Below, piece by piece: positions 22,361 to 36,435 of a stretch of 64,000 nt of DNA. The notes under the pieces are model-generated. The model ran no database searches. It was not told the DNA's origin and worked only from the letters and a program-made list of their open reading frames with translations. The stretch's first letter is position 1. Every line of letters starts with the position of its first letter. Location: assembly GCA_025201365.1 (NCBI GenBank), contig JAIXMF010000006.1:1140814-1204813 (forward strand), in the 5' to 3' direction. Origin of the DNA: Syncephalis plumigaleata (lineage: Eukaryota; Zoopagomycota; Zoopagomycetes; Zoopagales; Piptocephalidaceae). The translations under genes and the position numbers were made by a program.

Positions 22361-23897
22361 ATGCCCGGGGGAATGGATCAAACGCCTCTCTTTCTTGAGC
22401 ACAAGTCAACTGTACGTACACTGCAACGGTCGCTTATTCAAGAGATAAATACCTGGCAGAGAACGGTTAAAGTGGATGATACAGGAAAGCATCAACAAGG
22501 ATCCTCGAATGATATCGAACAGCAGCACAACAATGACGACAATGCTAGCGAGCATACATTGGTGCTTTCTACTTCCGAGCGTGATATTCTAGCACAAGCT
22601 GCCATCGAGTATGTCAAGGATGCTCCCACTATATTTCGTCATTTGAAAACTGCACGCTATGACGTAACGGTAGCGCGACAGAATATTCGTGAAACATTGC
22701 GATGGCGACGTACCATGTACGTGCATCATCCCGGTCACTGGCTACATCGAGGTTTGTTGCACAGTGGAGCATGTCGTGTTATCGGTCGAGATCCTCAGGG
22801 ACGACAAACGCTCTGGTTGAATTTGGACGCGTTATCACGATCGGAAGCCTCGCGGGAAGAGGTGCGTCTATTCACGGTGGGTATGCTGGAGGCATTACGT
22901 CTTGACACGCACATCCGTTTCAGCAAGGAGGGACGTCTCGTGCAATGTGTGTGTGTACTCGATCTAGCCGGTGTAGGTGTCACTAGTATGGACACGGAAC
23001 TGGCACCGTTCGTACTCGATCTACTGCTCAATCGGTTTCCTAGTTGTTTTGCCGCGGTCTACGTGCTCAACTATAGCTGGATGTATGCCGGTGTTTGGTC
23101 GCTTATTAAACGACTCATTCCTGAGAACTCGCGTGGTCGTGTAGTCTTTCCTAGTAAATCCGAACTAAGAGAACGATTGGGATTAACGAAACTACCAGAG
23201 GGTAAGTAAAAGTGTGATAATAATAGGCAGTTATAATGTACATTGATTCGTATACTAACAAGTGTGTCATCTACTAGATGCAAGCGATTATAATCCAGAT
23301 ACTTGCGAGTTTCTAATTGCTTATCGACAATATGCTGCACGAACAACTCGTCATTCTCGTTCATCCTCTATAATGGATGATCATGAGAGTGAGGATAATA
23401 ACGATGCTAATCTAGCATCTTCTACGGATAATGACGAGTTTCACGACGCTCCATTATGGTCAGATGATGCCATGCAAACCTATGCAGATCATCGTATCGC
23501 GATGTTAGAACAGCAGTTGGCCGAGTCACAACGTCTTATTCAACAGATGCAACAACAATTAGTACGAGTTAGACCGTCTACAAATGGGGCAACCAATGAT
23601 GCTAGTCGTACATCTTCCTCTCGTACTAGATCACTAGCTATTTCTCGTCGAGTACCTCGTGTACTCTATGCGATGGGTCCACAACAGTTGCACACACTCT
23701 TTACGTGGTGGTGGCTTAGTGCGCGTAGCATGAAGAAACGAGTCGCTCAATGGTGGACACGTCGTGCCGCCAATCGTGGTGTACTCTACTGGCTAGTGGC
23801 ACTATTGATCACGCGTGAAGGTGTTGCCACACTATTCGGTGAAGTAATGATGCGTGCCCTGGTCAATGCCGTTCATTTACGTGGCATTATGGCTTAA
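22361..23897 (+). CDS. CRAL-TRIO (Sec14-like) lipid-binding protein with C-terminal membrane segment
   Basis: Two exons, 22361-23201 and 23278-23897, about 486 residues. The CRAL-TRIO N-terminal helices (HLKTARYDVTVARQNIRET, then LRWRR) lead into a lipid-binding domain: VIGRDPQGRQTLWLNLD, VCVLDLAGVGVTSMDTEL, NRFPSCFAAVYVLNYSWMY and IKRLIPENSRGRVVFPSK. Exon 2 adds an acidic linker, a coiled coil (MLEQQLAESQRLIQQMQQQL) and a hydrophobic C-terminal segment (VLYWLVALLITREGVATLF). It probably transfers or presents phosphoinositides or sterols at a membrane to which it is tail-anchored. The architecture resembles tail-anchored Sec14-like or MOSPD2-type tethers, without a visible MSP domain. Confidence 0.85.
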
Positions 23898-24023
23898 TCA
23901 GTATATATTTCGTATGTATGTATTTTAATAAATAAAACAAACTAGTTCATCAATCTAATCTATCTCTGATCGTGAGTGTGTGTGTATGTATATTTATTAT
24001 TGATTCAATAATGACGCATTTCT

Positions 24024-25925
24024 TTAGATGGCTTTACGTAGAATACGCTCCAATTCCTCAAAGTCATCGGTGGGCACGCGTGTAATGGGACGATTGAAGA
24101 ATTGCTCAATCTGGTTCATGTGCTCCCAACTTTCACGATCGTGTACAAAGTTGATACTGACACCAGTACGACCGAATCGACCTGTACGTCCAATACGATG
24201 CAAATACGTCTCGGGGTCTGGATTACCCGCACCATCAATGGGTAGATCGTAGTTGACCACCATGTTCACCTGTGAGATGTCGATACCACGCGCTAATACA
24301 TTGGTAGTAATCAACACTTTCGAGTCGCCCTTTCGGAATGAATCGATCACGAAATCACGCTCGGCCGGTTCCTGTTTACCGTGTAGCGAGATGACAGCGT
24401 GTCCCTCGGCACTCATACGTTGAGCAATCCTATCGGCTGTATCACGACGCTACATTACATGATATACGCATTAGTTCATTAGCATAGATATATATATATA
24501 TATCTATATACGTACCTTGACGAATATAATACTCTGTCCAATGGTGAGTAGCGTGTAGAGTGCCACCAATATATCGAATTTGTGGCCCTCATCCTTACAA
24601 TCCATAAAGAATTGCTTAATGCCCTCCACCGAGAGTTCCTCTTGTTTCAAACTGATCTGATTAGCATTGGGTGCAAATCGTGCTGCGAATTCCTTGACAC
24701 GATCGGCGTAGGTGGCCGAGAACAAAACAATCTGACAAGTCTTGGGCATCATACTAGAAATGAAGAGGGTGTTATTAACTATCTTGCTAGCTAGTTATTG
24801 TATTGTCTTATGTTTACACTTACGAACGGATACGAATACTCTGATCACCTAGACCCTGTTGATCGATCATATTGTCGGCTTCATCAAGTACAAATACTCG
24901 TACTTTACTCGTATTAATGCGACGAGTCTTCATTAGATCGCTCACTTTGCCCGGTGTACCAATAACAATGTGTGCCTTAATAGGCTCCTTAGTCTTATTG
25001 TCCTCACCGGGTAAGGCGAAGCATGCGGTGGCATCCGTGTATTTGCCCATACTCGTGACGACATCCATAATCTGACGTGCCAATTCACGAGCAGGTGCCA
25101 AACAAATAGCCTAATAATAATGATAATAGTAATAATAATATAGATCAATATACATTAGTCATCATAACAATATCGATATTCAATTACCTGAGTGGCTTCA
25201 ATACTCGTATCAATTCTCGTTAACATGGTCAACACGAATGCCGCAGTTTTACCCGTGCCAGATTGCGATTGACCGATCATGTTCTTTGGACTAGTCATAT
25301 CCATTATATTATTATTAATAACAGTATAGGAACTCATTGTTTGTTTAGTATGAATGTATTCCAGCTACTTACGGGTCAGACAGCAATAGTGGCAAGGCAC
25401 GCTCTTGAATCTTGGATGGTTTAGTGAACTTCATTTCATATAAACCCTTAATAAGTGGTGGACTCCTAATAATAATGGAGTAGTTTGTTAATAACTATTC
25501 AATCGTGTATATATCCATGTTTCCACTTCTTACAAATCAAGCTCTTCGAACGACTTGACCGAATAAAGCGGCGAGTTGGGATCAGCTTGCTTATCGGCAA
25601 GCGTTACCTCCACTTCATATTGACTTTCGGCTGCTAGATTAGTCGCAGGCTCTTCATCTATCATCATCAATAACAACAACAACAACAACAACAACGATAA
25701 CAGTGTTCGTTAAGCAATATGCGATTAGTATGATAGTGTTAATACTAGTATCTGCTAGTCTATACAACCTACTTTTCTCTTCGGTCTTGATGTTTGCCAG
25801 ACTGTCGGCCAATGCATCTACAGCGGCACTAGTGTCGGCTATTTGTGTAAATATTCGTATTAGTATTCCTGATACAAAATAGAATAGCGTCATATACTTT
25901 GACGAATCTTACCTGGATCAGTCAT
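24024..25925 (-). CDS. DBP5: DEAD-box ATP-dependent RNA helicase Dbp5 (DDX19)
   Basis: Eight exons, all phases closing, about 449 residues. The first exon is only 13 nt (MTDP+1). Motifs in order: Q motif in [14 protein letters not shown], motif [12 protein letters not shown], Ia APARELARQ, Ib [24 protein letters not shown], then IISFVK-type strand (SIIFVK), [13 protein letters not shown] and [12 protein letters not shown]. The insertion [18 protein letters not shown] and the tail [12 protein letters not shown] are specific to Dbp5 rather than eIF4A. Dbp5 remodels mRNPs at the cytoplasmic side of the nuclear pore, activated by Gle1 and Nup42. Intact, with no frame break. Confidence 0.95.
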
Positions 25926-26317
25926 GTTGAAAATGAGTCAATAAGAATAGCAACAAATAGAACGAGTATAATATAGTCAGCGGGTAAAGAGAGAGAGAGA
26001 ACGAGTAGAGAGATAAAGAGAGGAACACTAATGCACGTGTGTATTTTGTGTGTATATGATAGACAAGTAATTCACTTTAATAAAATAGTGATTTATTAAT
26101 GATTGATTGACAATGGTTTACAAAAGTATCCGTCGTATGAAATGCGAATACATCTTGATAAATATAGTACTTGTTATTTAGCAAATCTAGATAATAGTAG
26201 AACTAGTAAGGCACCAGTAATAGATAGATAGATAGATAGATAGATATGGATAGATATAGATATATGGATTGTTGTCGTTGTTGTTGTTGTTGACCTATAG
26301 AATGATACGGGCACACA
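25926..26317. other. Intergenic: Dbp5 leader and Pmp3 3' region
   Basis: The left part is purine-rich on + (the Dbp5 leader). It also holds a GATA tetranucleotide microsatellite at about 26220-26245 and a TTG repeat at about 26272-26292. Confidence 0.45.
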
Positions 26318-26491
26318 CTAATACTTGACGATAATGTAGCAAGCGTGGATAATACCCGGAATATAACCTAATAGCGTTAAACCGATGTTGATTAGAAGAT
26401 CACAACCACAGCCACGCTCGAAGAGTACACCAAGTGGCGGGAAGATGACGGCACAGGCAAACTTGCAGATATCGGTACAGGTGAGTGGCAT
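26318..26491 (-). CDS. PMP3: Pmp3/UPF0057 plasma-membrane proteolipid
   Basis: A 57-residue protein starting MPLTCTDICKFACAVIFPPL. The hallmark continues FPPLGVLFERGCGCDLLINI and then LGYIPGIIHACYIIVKY, two transmembrane helices separated by a short Gly/Cys loop. Members limit membrane hyperpolarisation and aid salt and cold tolerance. Length and motif spacing fit the family exactly. Single exon; the coding-strand leader upstream contains a TAC repeat. This gene is easy to miss because of its size. Confidence 0.93.
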   Translation of the reverse strand: MPLTCTDICKFACAVIFPPLGVLFERGCGCDLLINIGLTLLGYIPGIIHACYIIVKY

Positions 26492-27259
26492 GTTGTATAG
26501 ATGTTGATGATGACGGTGTAGTAGTAGTAGTAGTAGTAAAGAAAGCGGTTAATCACTTGATGTCAAAGTAATAATAGTGAACAAACTGAAATATGAAAAA
26601 GATGCGATGACGATGATGATGTTACAACTAGCGGTGGTAAATATTGCGGATATTTATTCATTCGAATTGGTAGTGAAGATGATTGTTATCGTTACAAGTG
26701 TATTCCCCTTTCTGATGAATAGCGCGAGTATCTCTGACATGATTGCCAAGAAAGGGAGGATAATCATCCTAATGCATCATTACTTGTATATTCTAGTGCA
26801 TGTGCTAAGATGTAAAAACATGCATTTCATACACCATGTAAAGAGTGTGCAGCATGTGCTACTATGATTAGAATGGTATTCTACACGGAATAATGGATAA
26901 AGCGGGTGTGTAAGAGAAGGAAAAGAACGCCGCACTACAAAGGCGTTGATAGATGACCATGTGGTGACATTCATTATCTATTTTTATTTCAGAATGTTAC
27001 TAGTAGTAGAGAACACGTTGTAATCATGACAATTAGAAATAGTTTAGTACATGAGTGTTTCTTGGCATATGATGATATCATTTATTACTTCCACGTAGAA
27101 CAGTAAAGCATTCCAAAAATAAAGAAATACTAATAAGAAATAATCAATTTAGATTAACAAGTGGATGTATATACATGGTATTGATAGGATAACTTTATTA
27201 ATTCGTCTAATAAAGATGTAAAGAGGTAATAAGTTCCTTTATGGTTTATTCGCATAGGG
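26492..27259. other. Intergenic spacer, no gene supported
   Basis: It holds the Pmp3 leader and the TTC27 3' region. Open frames here show no recognisable domain and have non-ATG starts. Confidence 0.4.
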
Positions 27260-29911
27260 TTATGAAACTTGCTGCTTTAGATCTTCAAGTGCTTCAACGA
27301 GTCGATCGTGCGTTGGTGTGCCAGCAAATGTATCACGAGTACGACCAATCAGACTACGTAGCAATGTACGTGCTTGGAATTGCCAGTCTTTGGCGACAAG
27401 TCGTTCGCCCTTAGTGTCGTTAGTGTCGTTGGATGTCACGGTACGTGGTCCCAAATTACGATACATGTCAGCGGTTTCTATGGCTAGTTCAGCCACCTCC
27501 TCGAACTCTTTGGTGGAGGCATCGCATGCACTGCTATGTAGGAGAGCGCGATACGCCTTGACATGAGCATCAAGACATGCCTCGTAGTCTTTACGCCACA
27601 TATAGAATCGTGCGCAAGTCTGCCATAATCGTGGACTATTCGTGATACGAGACGTGATCACCTCGCGTAGCAAATGTTCAAATCGTTGTAGTAAGCGTGT
27701 GTTCACCGCTCGTTCCGCTTCTGCCTCTTCCTGATTCGTATCCGGCACGGGCATATCGACATAGTGCATGATGGCTTGCATCAATCGTTCGAGTAACGGG
27801 ATATCAACGGATTCCACGCCTACTTTATCGGCACGAAGTTCGACGACGCGTTGTATCGCTTGCATCGCCTCTTGATACTCGCCCACATCCATGCAGACAT
27901 ACATGAAGTTCTGCCAAATTCGCCAGTTCTCGCGATTATTACGTGTCGCCTGCTTAAGCGCATGGTACGCCTCGTTAGGACGACCTAGATGAGTGAGTAC
28001 GGCCGCTTGATTACTCCATGCCTCGCTATTCTCGTGGTCAATCGCGACAACACGACGGAAGGCACGCTCAGCCTCGACCCAGTCTTCAACGCGTAATGCC
28101 GCACATCCCGCCATGAACCAGGTGTTCTCAAAGAGTGGATTAATCGCAAGCGACTTCAAATAGCAATCAAGACTCTGACGCCATTCCGCCTGTTTAAAGT
28201 AATGTCCACCGAGGGAACGCATGGCACGCGCGTATCGTTCACCTGACAACGACCACGCCTTCTCGTAGTAAGTGTGATCCTTCTTGATATCGCCCATGAT
28301 ACACCATAACTTGGGCGATTGCGGATTCTTCTCGAGTTCTCGCTCCACCACCTCCAATGCCTTCGCGTCCTCATCCAATAGGATATAGCATGTAATGACA
28401 TCCTCCCACATCTCGAGTCGTTCGAATATTTCCCTCGAGCTACGAATTACACCTAGTGACATGTAGCGCTCGGCCAACTCCTTCTCCATTGTCCATTTGG
28501 ATGGCAGTAGAATGTCGTAGATATAGGCTAGACGTTCGGCATTGGTCGACTCGTCCAGCGGTATTTGATCGATCAACGCTTGCAACTGTAATGCCGATCG
28601 TTCCACCGTACGCGACTTGTTACTCTCGAGGCGAGATCGCAATAGCAAGCCCATGGTGTGCACCATCCAGTTATTGGCATGTTGCAATACTCGTTGCACG
28701 TACGCGCTCATTTCATTGGAGGTGAGACCATGATTAGGATTCGTATTCTTGACATTGAGACAGAACGCCAATAGGATACACTGATCGATAACACGTAGGC
28801 TCGTTTGATTGTACGGGTCTAGCGCATCCTTATCGTTTTGTTTCTCGCCATCTTCCGCCGGTTCTTTTAACGCAATTGTCTCCAATAAAGTGTCGTCATT
28901 TAGAGCAAGTGTATTCGGCATCTCGCCTTTCGCGCTTGATGTTCCTTGATCCTCTTCGGCAGATGTACTCGCAGCCAATATAACCAGTTGTGTTTTATCT
29001 TCAATCTGGAACTTGGTTCGTTTACCAAGAACACCGGTGAGTTGCCAACGTAATCCCGTACTATCCTGCGCCTTTTTGAACATCTCGACCGCTTGTGGAT
29101 CTTCACCATACCATTGTAGCATTAGACCATACTCGAGCCAGTAGCGTGGCAGCACCTCCTCTCGCTGTCTCTTCTTTTCTTGACTCTCCTCTTCCTCCGA
29201 TATCGATGGCAGCAATGATTCCATGGTATTCATATGACTGACAATGGTATCGTGTAGTGTACCGGAACCATTGTCCAACAATTGCTGTTGAGCGAATAGA
29301 CAGCGTGCCGCCCACCAGTGTCGAGACACTAGATCGACCGATTGATCCAATAGACTTAGTAGGATGGCTCGAGCATAAATGATATATAATGGACGCGGCG
29401 TTAAATGGTAGACATCCTCACTATCCACGGATAATTCACGTAGTAAGCGTGGCATTTGGTCCTTGACCTTGTCCTGCACTCGACTGCAAAGTAGCTGTTC
29501 CGGTTCCAATGTCAGGTTAGGTCCAGTCCATCCTGCCTGTAGGAATGCGTTAAGACAGGTAACACCCACGACGAGCAGTTGGAAAGCGCGTTCAGGTGTG
29601 GTGGCTAGCGCACGTTGTACGCGTTGCTCTATCCAATTGGCAATATTGACATCTTCATTGGCACAGTTCAGTATTGATGTCAACGACGAATCATCGCTAG
29701 CATCATCATTATCAGTCGTCAATTCCGTGCCAAATAGCTCTTTGGCAGTCGCGCCTTGCAAGATAGTCTCGTATTGTCCTTTGGCAAACGCGTCAACTAG
29801 TTGCTCGTTTGAATCCACCGGCCAGACTTGTTCATTATCCTTCTTATCCTCGTTCACTATCGTTTTAGCCACGAGTAGTTGCCATTCCAACGATGTAGTT
29901 AAATTCGTCAT
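27260..29911 (-). CDS. Tetratricopeptide repeat protein TTC27/Emw1
   Basis: Uninterrupted 883-residue frame starting MTNLTTSLEWQLLVAK. The N-terminal half is helical. The C-terminal half shows clear TPRs: KLWCIMGDIKKDHTYYEKAW, ARAMRSLGGHYFKQAEWRQS, then NPLFENTWFMAGCAALRVED, WVEAERAFRRVVAIDHENSE, AWSNQAAVLTHLGRPNEAYH and NREENWRIWQNF-type units. This TPR string with LGxHYFK and W-rich helices is diagnostic of TTC27 (yeast Emw1), an essential co-chaperone-type protein linked to assembly of large splicing and cell-wall-integrity factors. It is divergent with the DDX47-like gene, about 250 bp between start codons. Confidence 0.9.
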   Translation of the reverse strand: MTNLTTSLEWQLLVAKTIVNEDKKDNEQVWPVDSNEQLVDAFAKGQYETILQGATAKELFGTELTTDNDDASDDSSLTSILNCANEDVNIANWIEQRVQRALATTPERAFQLLVVGVTCLNAFLQAGWTGPNLTLEPEQLLCSRVQDKVKDQMPRLLRELSVDSEDVYHLTPRPLYIIYARAILLSLLDQSVDLVSRHWWAARCLFAQQQLLDNGSGTLHDTIVSHMNTMESLLPSISEEEESQEKKRQREEVLPRYWLEYGLMLQWYGEDPQAVEMFKKAQDSTGLRWQLTGVLGKRTKFQIEDKTQLVILAASTSAEEDQGTSSAKGEMPNTLALNDDTLLETIALKEPAEDGEKQNDKDALDPYNQTSLRVIDQCILLAFCLNVKNTNPNHGLTSNEMSAYVQRVLQHANNWMVHTMGLLLRSRLESNKSRTVERSALQLQALIDQIPLDESTNAERLAYIYDILLPSKWTMEKELAERYMSLGVIRSSREIFERLEMWEDVITCYILLDEDAKALEVVERELEKNPQSPKLWCIMGDIKKDHTYYEKAWSLSGERYARAMRSLGGHYFKQAEWRQSLDCYLKSLAINPLFENTWFMAGCAALRVEDWVEAERAFRRVVAIDHENSEAWSNQAAVLTHLGRPNEAYHALKQATRNNRENWRIWQNFMYVCMDVGEYQEAMQAIQRVVELRADKVGVESVDIPLLERLMQAIMHYVDMPVPDTNQEEAEAERAVNTRLLQRFEHLLREVITSRITNSPRLWQTCARFYMWRKDYEACLDAHVKAYRALLHSSACDASTKEFEEVAELAIETADMYRNLGPRTVTSNDTNDTKGERLVAKDWQFQARTLLRSLIGRTRDTFAGTPTHDRLVEALEDLKQQVS

Positions 29912-30159
29912 GACTGACTATGCTATTCGTTCAAACAAGCGTGCAAAGTGACAATAGAGAAATAATATCTTACAGTGTAGAATAAATAGAACTGGAAGTG
30001 GCCTACCTTATTATTTGTGGTGTTTTATAAAAAAAAGAAAAAAGAAAAATTAGTCATCGTTCCAACAGATTCTTAGCCTTTCTTAATTCTTCAGTCTACT
30101 ACTTTTACTATTGCTGCTGCTGCTGCTTCTATTATTGTTTGCAATTACTAGGCTCTATC
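29912..30159. promoter_or_regulatory. Divergent promoter (TTC27 / DDX47)
   Basis: A 248-bp spacer with an A/G-rich tract (about 30028-30048) and pyrimidine-rich sequence with a TGC repeat (30112-30126) just before the DDX47 start. No TATA box is evident. Confidence 0.5.
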
Positions 30160-31929
30160 ATGTCAATCAAGGAAAAGACAATAGATAACGAGGATACTGC
30201 TATGGATGCTGGTGAAGAACAAGTTGAAGTTGCACCAACTACTTCAAGGAATTGGTAGGCTATTCCCTCATTGAAGAGTGGCACCTCTTCTTGTACTAAT
30301 TATGCTTGTTTCCAGAATGTTATTGATCCATTATGGAGGCCTGCGAGAAACTTGGTTTCAAACACGCGACACCTATTCAAAGGGATGCTATTCCATGGGC
30401 ATTACAAGGTAATTATGAGTGTATTAAACGTGCGACAAGCTCTATTGTCTCTAATAAGCATGCGTACAGGACGTGATATTATCGGATTGGCCCAGACGGT
30501 TCTGGTAAGACGGCCGCATTCGCTTTACCAGTATTGCAAGCATTATGGGAGAAACCATCTGGACTATTCGCTTGTGTACTCGCACCTACTCGGTAAATAG
30601 AGAAGAAGAAGTAGAGCTAATGTAGAAAGTAACCGTATCACTTATATACGCGCATAATCAATGTAGAGAGTTGGCATTTCAAATATCCGAGACATTCGAA
30701 GGATTGGCTCGGTAATCGGTGTACGCTGTGCGGTTATTGTCGGCGGTATGGACATGATGTCGCAAGCGATCGCACTATCCAAGAAACCACACATTATTGT
30801 GTGTACACCCGGTCGTCTACAGGATCATTTGGAGAATACAAAAGGTTTCCATTTGAAAACTCTAAAATACTTGGTAAGTAATGATAGTATATGTTAACAA
30901 TATACTAATATGTATATTAGGTTATGGACGAAGCTGATCGTCTATTGGATATGGACTTTGGACCAAAGATTGATCAAATCTTAAAGGTGATCCCTCGCGA
31001 GCGTAACACTTATCTATTCTCGGCTACCATGACCACTAAAGTGGCAAAGCTACAACGAGCCTCATTGCGTAATCCAGTTAAAGTGGAAGTGTCCACCAAG
31101 TAAGTGACATTACGAATTGAAGCGATACTATTATCGTTTTTCTTCTTCCTCTTTGATTAATCGAGTGTAATCCTAGATATCAAACCGTAAATACCTTATT
31201 GCAATACTATCTATTCTTCCCATTCAAGCATAAGGATTGCTACTTGGTGTATCTACTCAATGAGATGGCCGGTAACTCTGCCATTGTATTTGTGCGTACG
31301 TGTAATGACGCACAACGACTCTCGCTCCTATTAAGATCACTGGGATTCCCGGCCATTCCACTTCATGGTCAGTTGAGTATGGACAAACGATTGGCCGCGT
31401 TGAATAAGTTTAAAGCGGGTTCGCGTAACATACTCATTGCTACGGATGTGGCGTCTCGTGGTCTGGATATCCCTATGGTGGATGTTGTGCTAAACTACGA
31501 CATTCCTACACATAGCAAGGAGTACATTCATAGAGTGGGTCGTACTGCTCGTGCCGGTCGTGCCGGTAAATCTATTACACTCGTGACGCAATACGATGTG
31601 GAACTACTGCAGCGTATTGAGCATATTCTAGACCGGAAGTTAGATAGCTATGCTGTGGACAAGGATGAAGTGCTAATACTGCAGGAGCGTGTATCTGAAG
31701 CACAGCGCTATGCTACTCTGGTAAGAACCTAATACTAATAGGTGTAAACATGATGAATCAATGACTTATGTCTATGTGCATGTAGGAATTAAAGGAACAT
31801 AAAACGAGTAAGCGAGGTGCTTTCAGTGGTGGTCGTGCCAAAGCCGGTGACGATGCCGATCGAGATGACGATGAGGTACAGGCCGGCGTACCCAATAGGA
31901 AACGTAGCAAGCATAATAAACGACGCTAG
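30160..31929 (+). CDS. RRP3: DEAD-box RNA helicase Rrp3/DDX47 (three frame breaks)
   Basis: Seven exons. It starts [21 protein letters not shown] motif [18 protein letters not shown]; motif I in the QTGSGKT region; [57 protein letters not shown]; then [22 protein letters not shown] and [11 protein letters not shown]. The [18 protein letters not shown] and basic C-tail ([10 protein letters not shown]) are Rrp3-like, a nucleolar 18S rRNA maturation factor. Three single-base gaps interrupt the frame: near 30331 (before MEACEKLGF), near 30499 (inside the P-loop codons) and near 30706 (in the FEGLGS stretch). Each sits at a short homopolymer, and protein similarity continues on both sides, so sequence error is the simplest reading. 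Confidence 0.85.
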
Positions 31930-32492
31930 TATCATTGCATGGCATGGATCTATACACATCGCATCACATCAACTATAAAATATATCTCTCTCTATACTTG
32001 AATATTAATAAAAACAAATATGGTCAACCTTAATTGATGAATATTGTATAATCACGTGATAAATGTCATTCGAACGGATTATTTGTTTGCTAACGCTTTT
32101 TCGTCTTCCGAATGTCTCCGGCACACGTAGGCATATGCTCACTCGCACCACTGAGTAAAAGTGAAAGAGGACCAAACCAATGACGCGCGCGCACACCTCA
32201 CCCTCTCTCTCTCTCTCTTTATTCCTTACACATCTTCACTATTGTTACCATTACAGTTGCAACTACTGCTTTAACTTGTTGCACCTTTGGTGTTGACTAC
32301 TCTTTATTACTGTTGCTACCAGTTGGAATACGGTATTGCTATATGTGCACACGCGTGTAGACACCCTGATCCGACGATATTTCGGTGTTAAGCTACAAAA
32401 AACGGCCACTTGCTTCCATTGTTCGTTGTGTTTACACGTTCGCGCTTAGTTAATACTATCTTCTTTTTCACTTGCTACTCTCGTTTCGCGTC
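31930..32492. other. Intergenic region upstream of SDHA
   Basis: Contains a CT-dinucleotide run at about 32200-32218 and a pyrimidine-rich leader into the SDHA start. No other gene was seen. Confidence 0.4.
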
Positions 32493-35074
<2,582 letters not shown>

Positions 35075-35461
35075 ATACACCTATATACATCTCCCTCTCT
35101 TCCCCTCTCTCCCTCTTTATATATATGTAGGTGTGTATCCATGATTGTTACTGACAAACAGAGCGGTAATTACTAGATGATAGTATTAATCGTTGTGATT
35201 ACGAAGCGTATTATCATTTGAAAATACATTGCCATTATTACGCTTTTTTATACGGTTATTGGTTCATTTACTCGTAAAACAATGAGGAATGCACGTATAA
35301 CACCATAACAAACAATGAATAATCTTTTACATTACAATATTAGATGTATGTATGTATGTATACGTGTGTGTGTGTGTGTGCTTTCACATTCGACTAAACT
35401 ATACTTTATAGCAATTGCTTTAATGAAATGAAACCAATTAAACAAATGGCATGTATACGCT
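35075..35461. other. Intergenic (convergent 3' ends)
   Basis: AT-rich, with TATG and TG microsatellites at about 35346-35380. Presumed 3' UTRs of SDHA and NEDD8. Confidence 0.4.
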
Positions 35462-35924
35462 TTAGAAGCCACCACGCAATGCTAGCACCAGATGAAGTAC
35501 GGATCCACCAACAATTTTGTAATCATCGAGCGTCTTTTCGTCAGACCTAAAGAGAAGAGAGAGAAAGGGATAGAATAGAATGAGATGGCGTTAATTGTTA
35601 TTATCGGTGTTCATCGTATGTAACTTGACATTATACGTACATTTGTTTACCACTATAGATTAGACTAGTATCATTGATTGTATTAATGCGTATGTTATTA
35701 GTGTCAGAGAGACTAGTATATTCATCATTACTAGCTTACCGTTGTTGCACCGGAGGGATACCTTCCTTCTCTTCAATTCGCTCCTTAACACGAATAATCT
35801 AGTAGGATTCGCAACGAGATAAGTAGCTAGTTAACGGATAAGCTAGTCTATAACTTACAGGGTCGGTTGTCTCGACGTCAATCTCAATTTCCTTGCCTGT
35901 CAAGGTCTTGATTTTAATCAACAT
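35462..35924 (-). CDS. RUB1: Ubiquitin-like modifier NEDD8/Rub1
   Basis: Four exons: 35924-35859, 35798-35740, 35664-35641 and 35546-35462. The product begins [20 protein letters not shown] and includes [14 protein letters not shown], a 24-nt micro-exon supplying LIYSGKQ, then [20 protein letters not shown] and LALRGGF. The [15 protein letters not shown] and SGKQM strings and the RGG end distinguish NEDD8 from ubiquitin. One residue (F) follows GG and must be removed by a hydrolase before conjugation to cullins. The micro-exon has proper ends (CTAG acceptor, GTACGT donor), and both flanking phases close only if it is included. Confidence 0.93.
35641..35664 (-). other. RUB1: 24-nt micro-exon of NEDD8
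   Basis: Without it, exons 2 and 4 join in frame but lack the invariant LI(Y/F)SGKQ segment. With it, the split codons on both sides read Arg and Met as expected. The flanking introns are about 75 and 94 nt. Confidence 0.88.
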
Positions 35925-36435
35925 GTTTAATCGATATTTGTCAGTGATACTCAGGAAAAGGAGGAGTAGTAGAAGTAGCAGATGCTAATGGAATAGAATA
36001 GAGCACACTTGTAAGGAAAGAGTAAAGAGCGCTATAATAATAATAATTCCACGACGCTAACAAAAACAATGATGGACGTGGTCGGGATGTTAAGATCAGG
36101 AAGAGTATGGAATAACCACAGAACATGTCAGCGTTGTCTCAATATGACACGTTTGTCATCTCCTATTGTCCTCATCATCATTAATTACTAACGAATTGAC
36201 TCGAAATAGATTGATTCGCTGAACTTGAGTCAAGCAATATTGGACTGCTCGTTGACTGATGATGGAACACGACTATCCTTACAATTAATTGGAGCAGGTC
36301 CTGTATGGCGTGACCTCATGGATTGAGACGAGTTTGAATAAATATACATACATCATGTACTAGCACCATTTCACGCGTATCTATTTCAATGTTGCCCACT
36401 TGTCTACTAGCTTATTCTCGTTATCATTTTCAACA
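35925..36435. promoter_or_regulatory. Divergent spacer NEDD8 / ALDH
   Basis: Purine-rich on + near 35950-35990 (the NEDD8 leader) and pyrimidine-rich near 36370-36430 (the ALDH leader). AATAAATATACAT lies at about 36337. No gene was seen. Confidence 0.4.

Noticed and set aside
29463-29951. 162-residue plus-strand frame over TTC27
   Set aside because: Mirror of the conserved TTC27 coding sequence on the other strand.
30320-30710. Programmed ribosomal frameshifting in DDX47
   Set aside because: Three shifts in one helicase, none at a slippery heptamer; sequence error is simpler.
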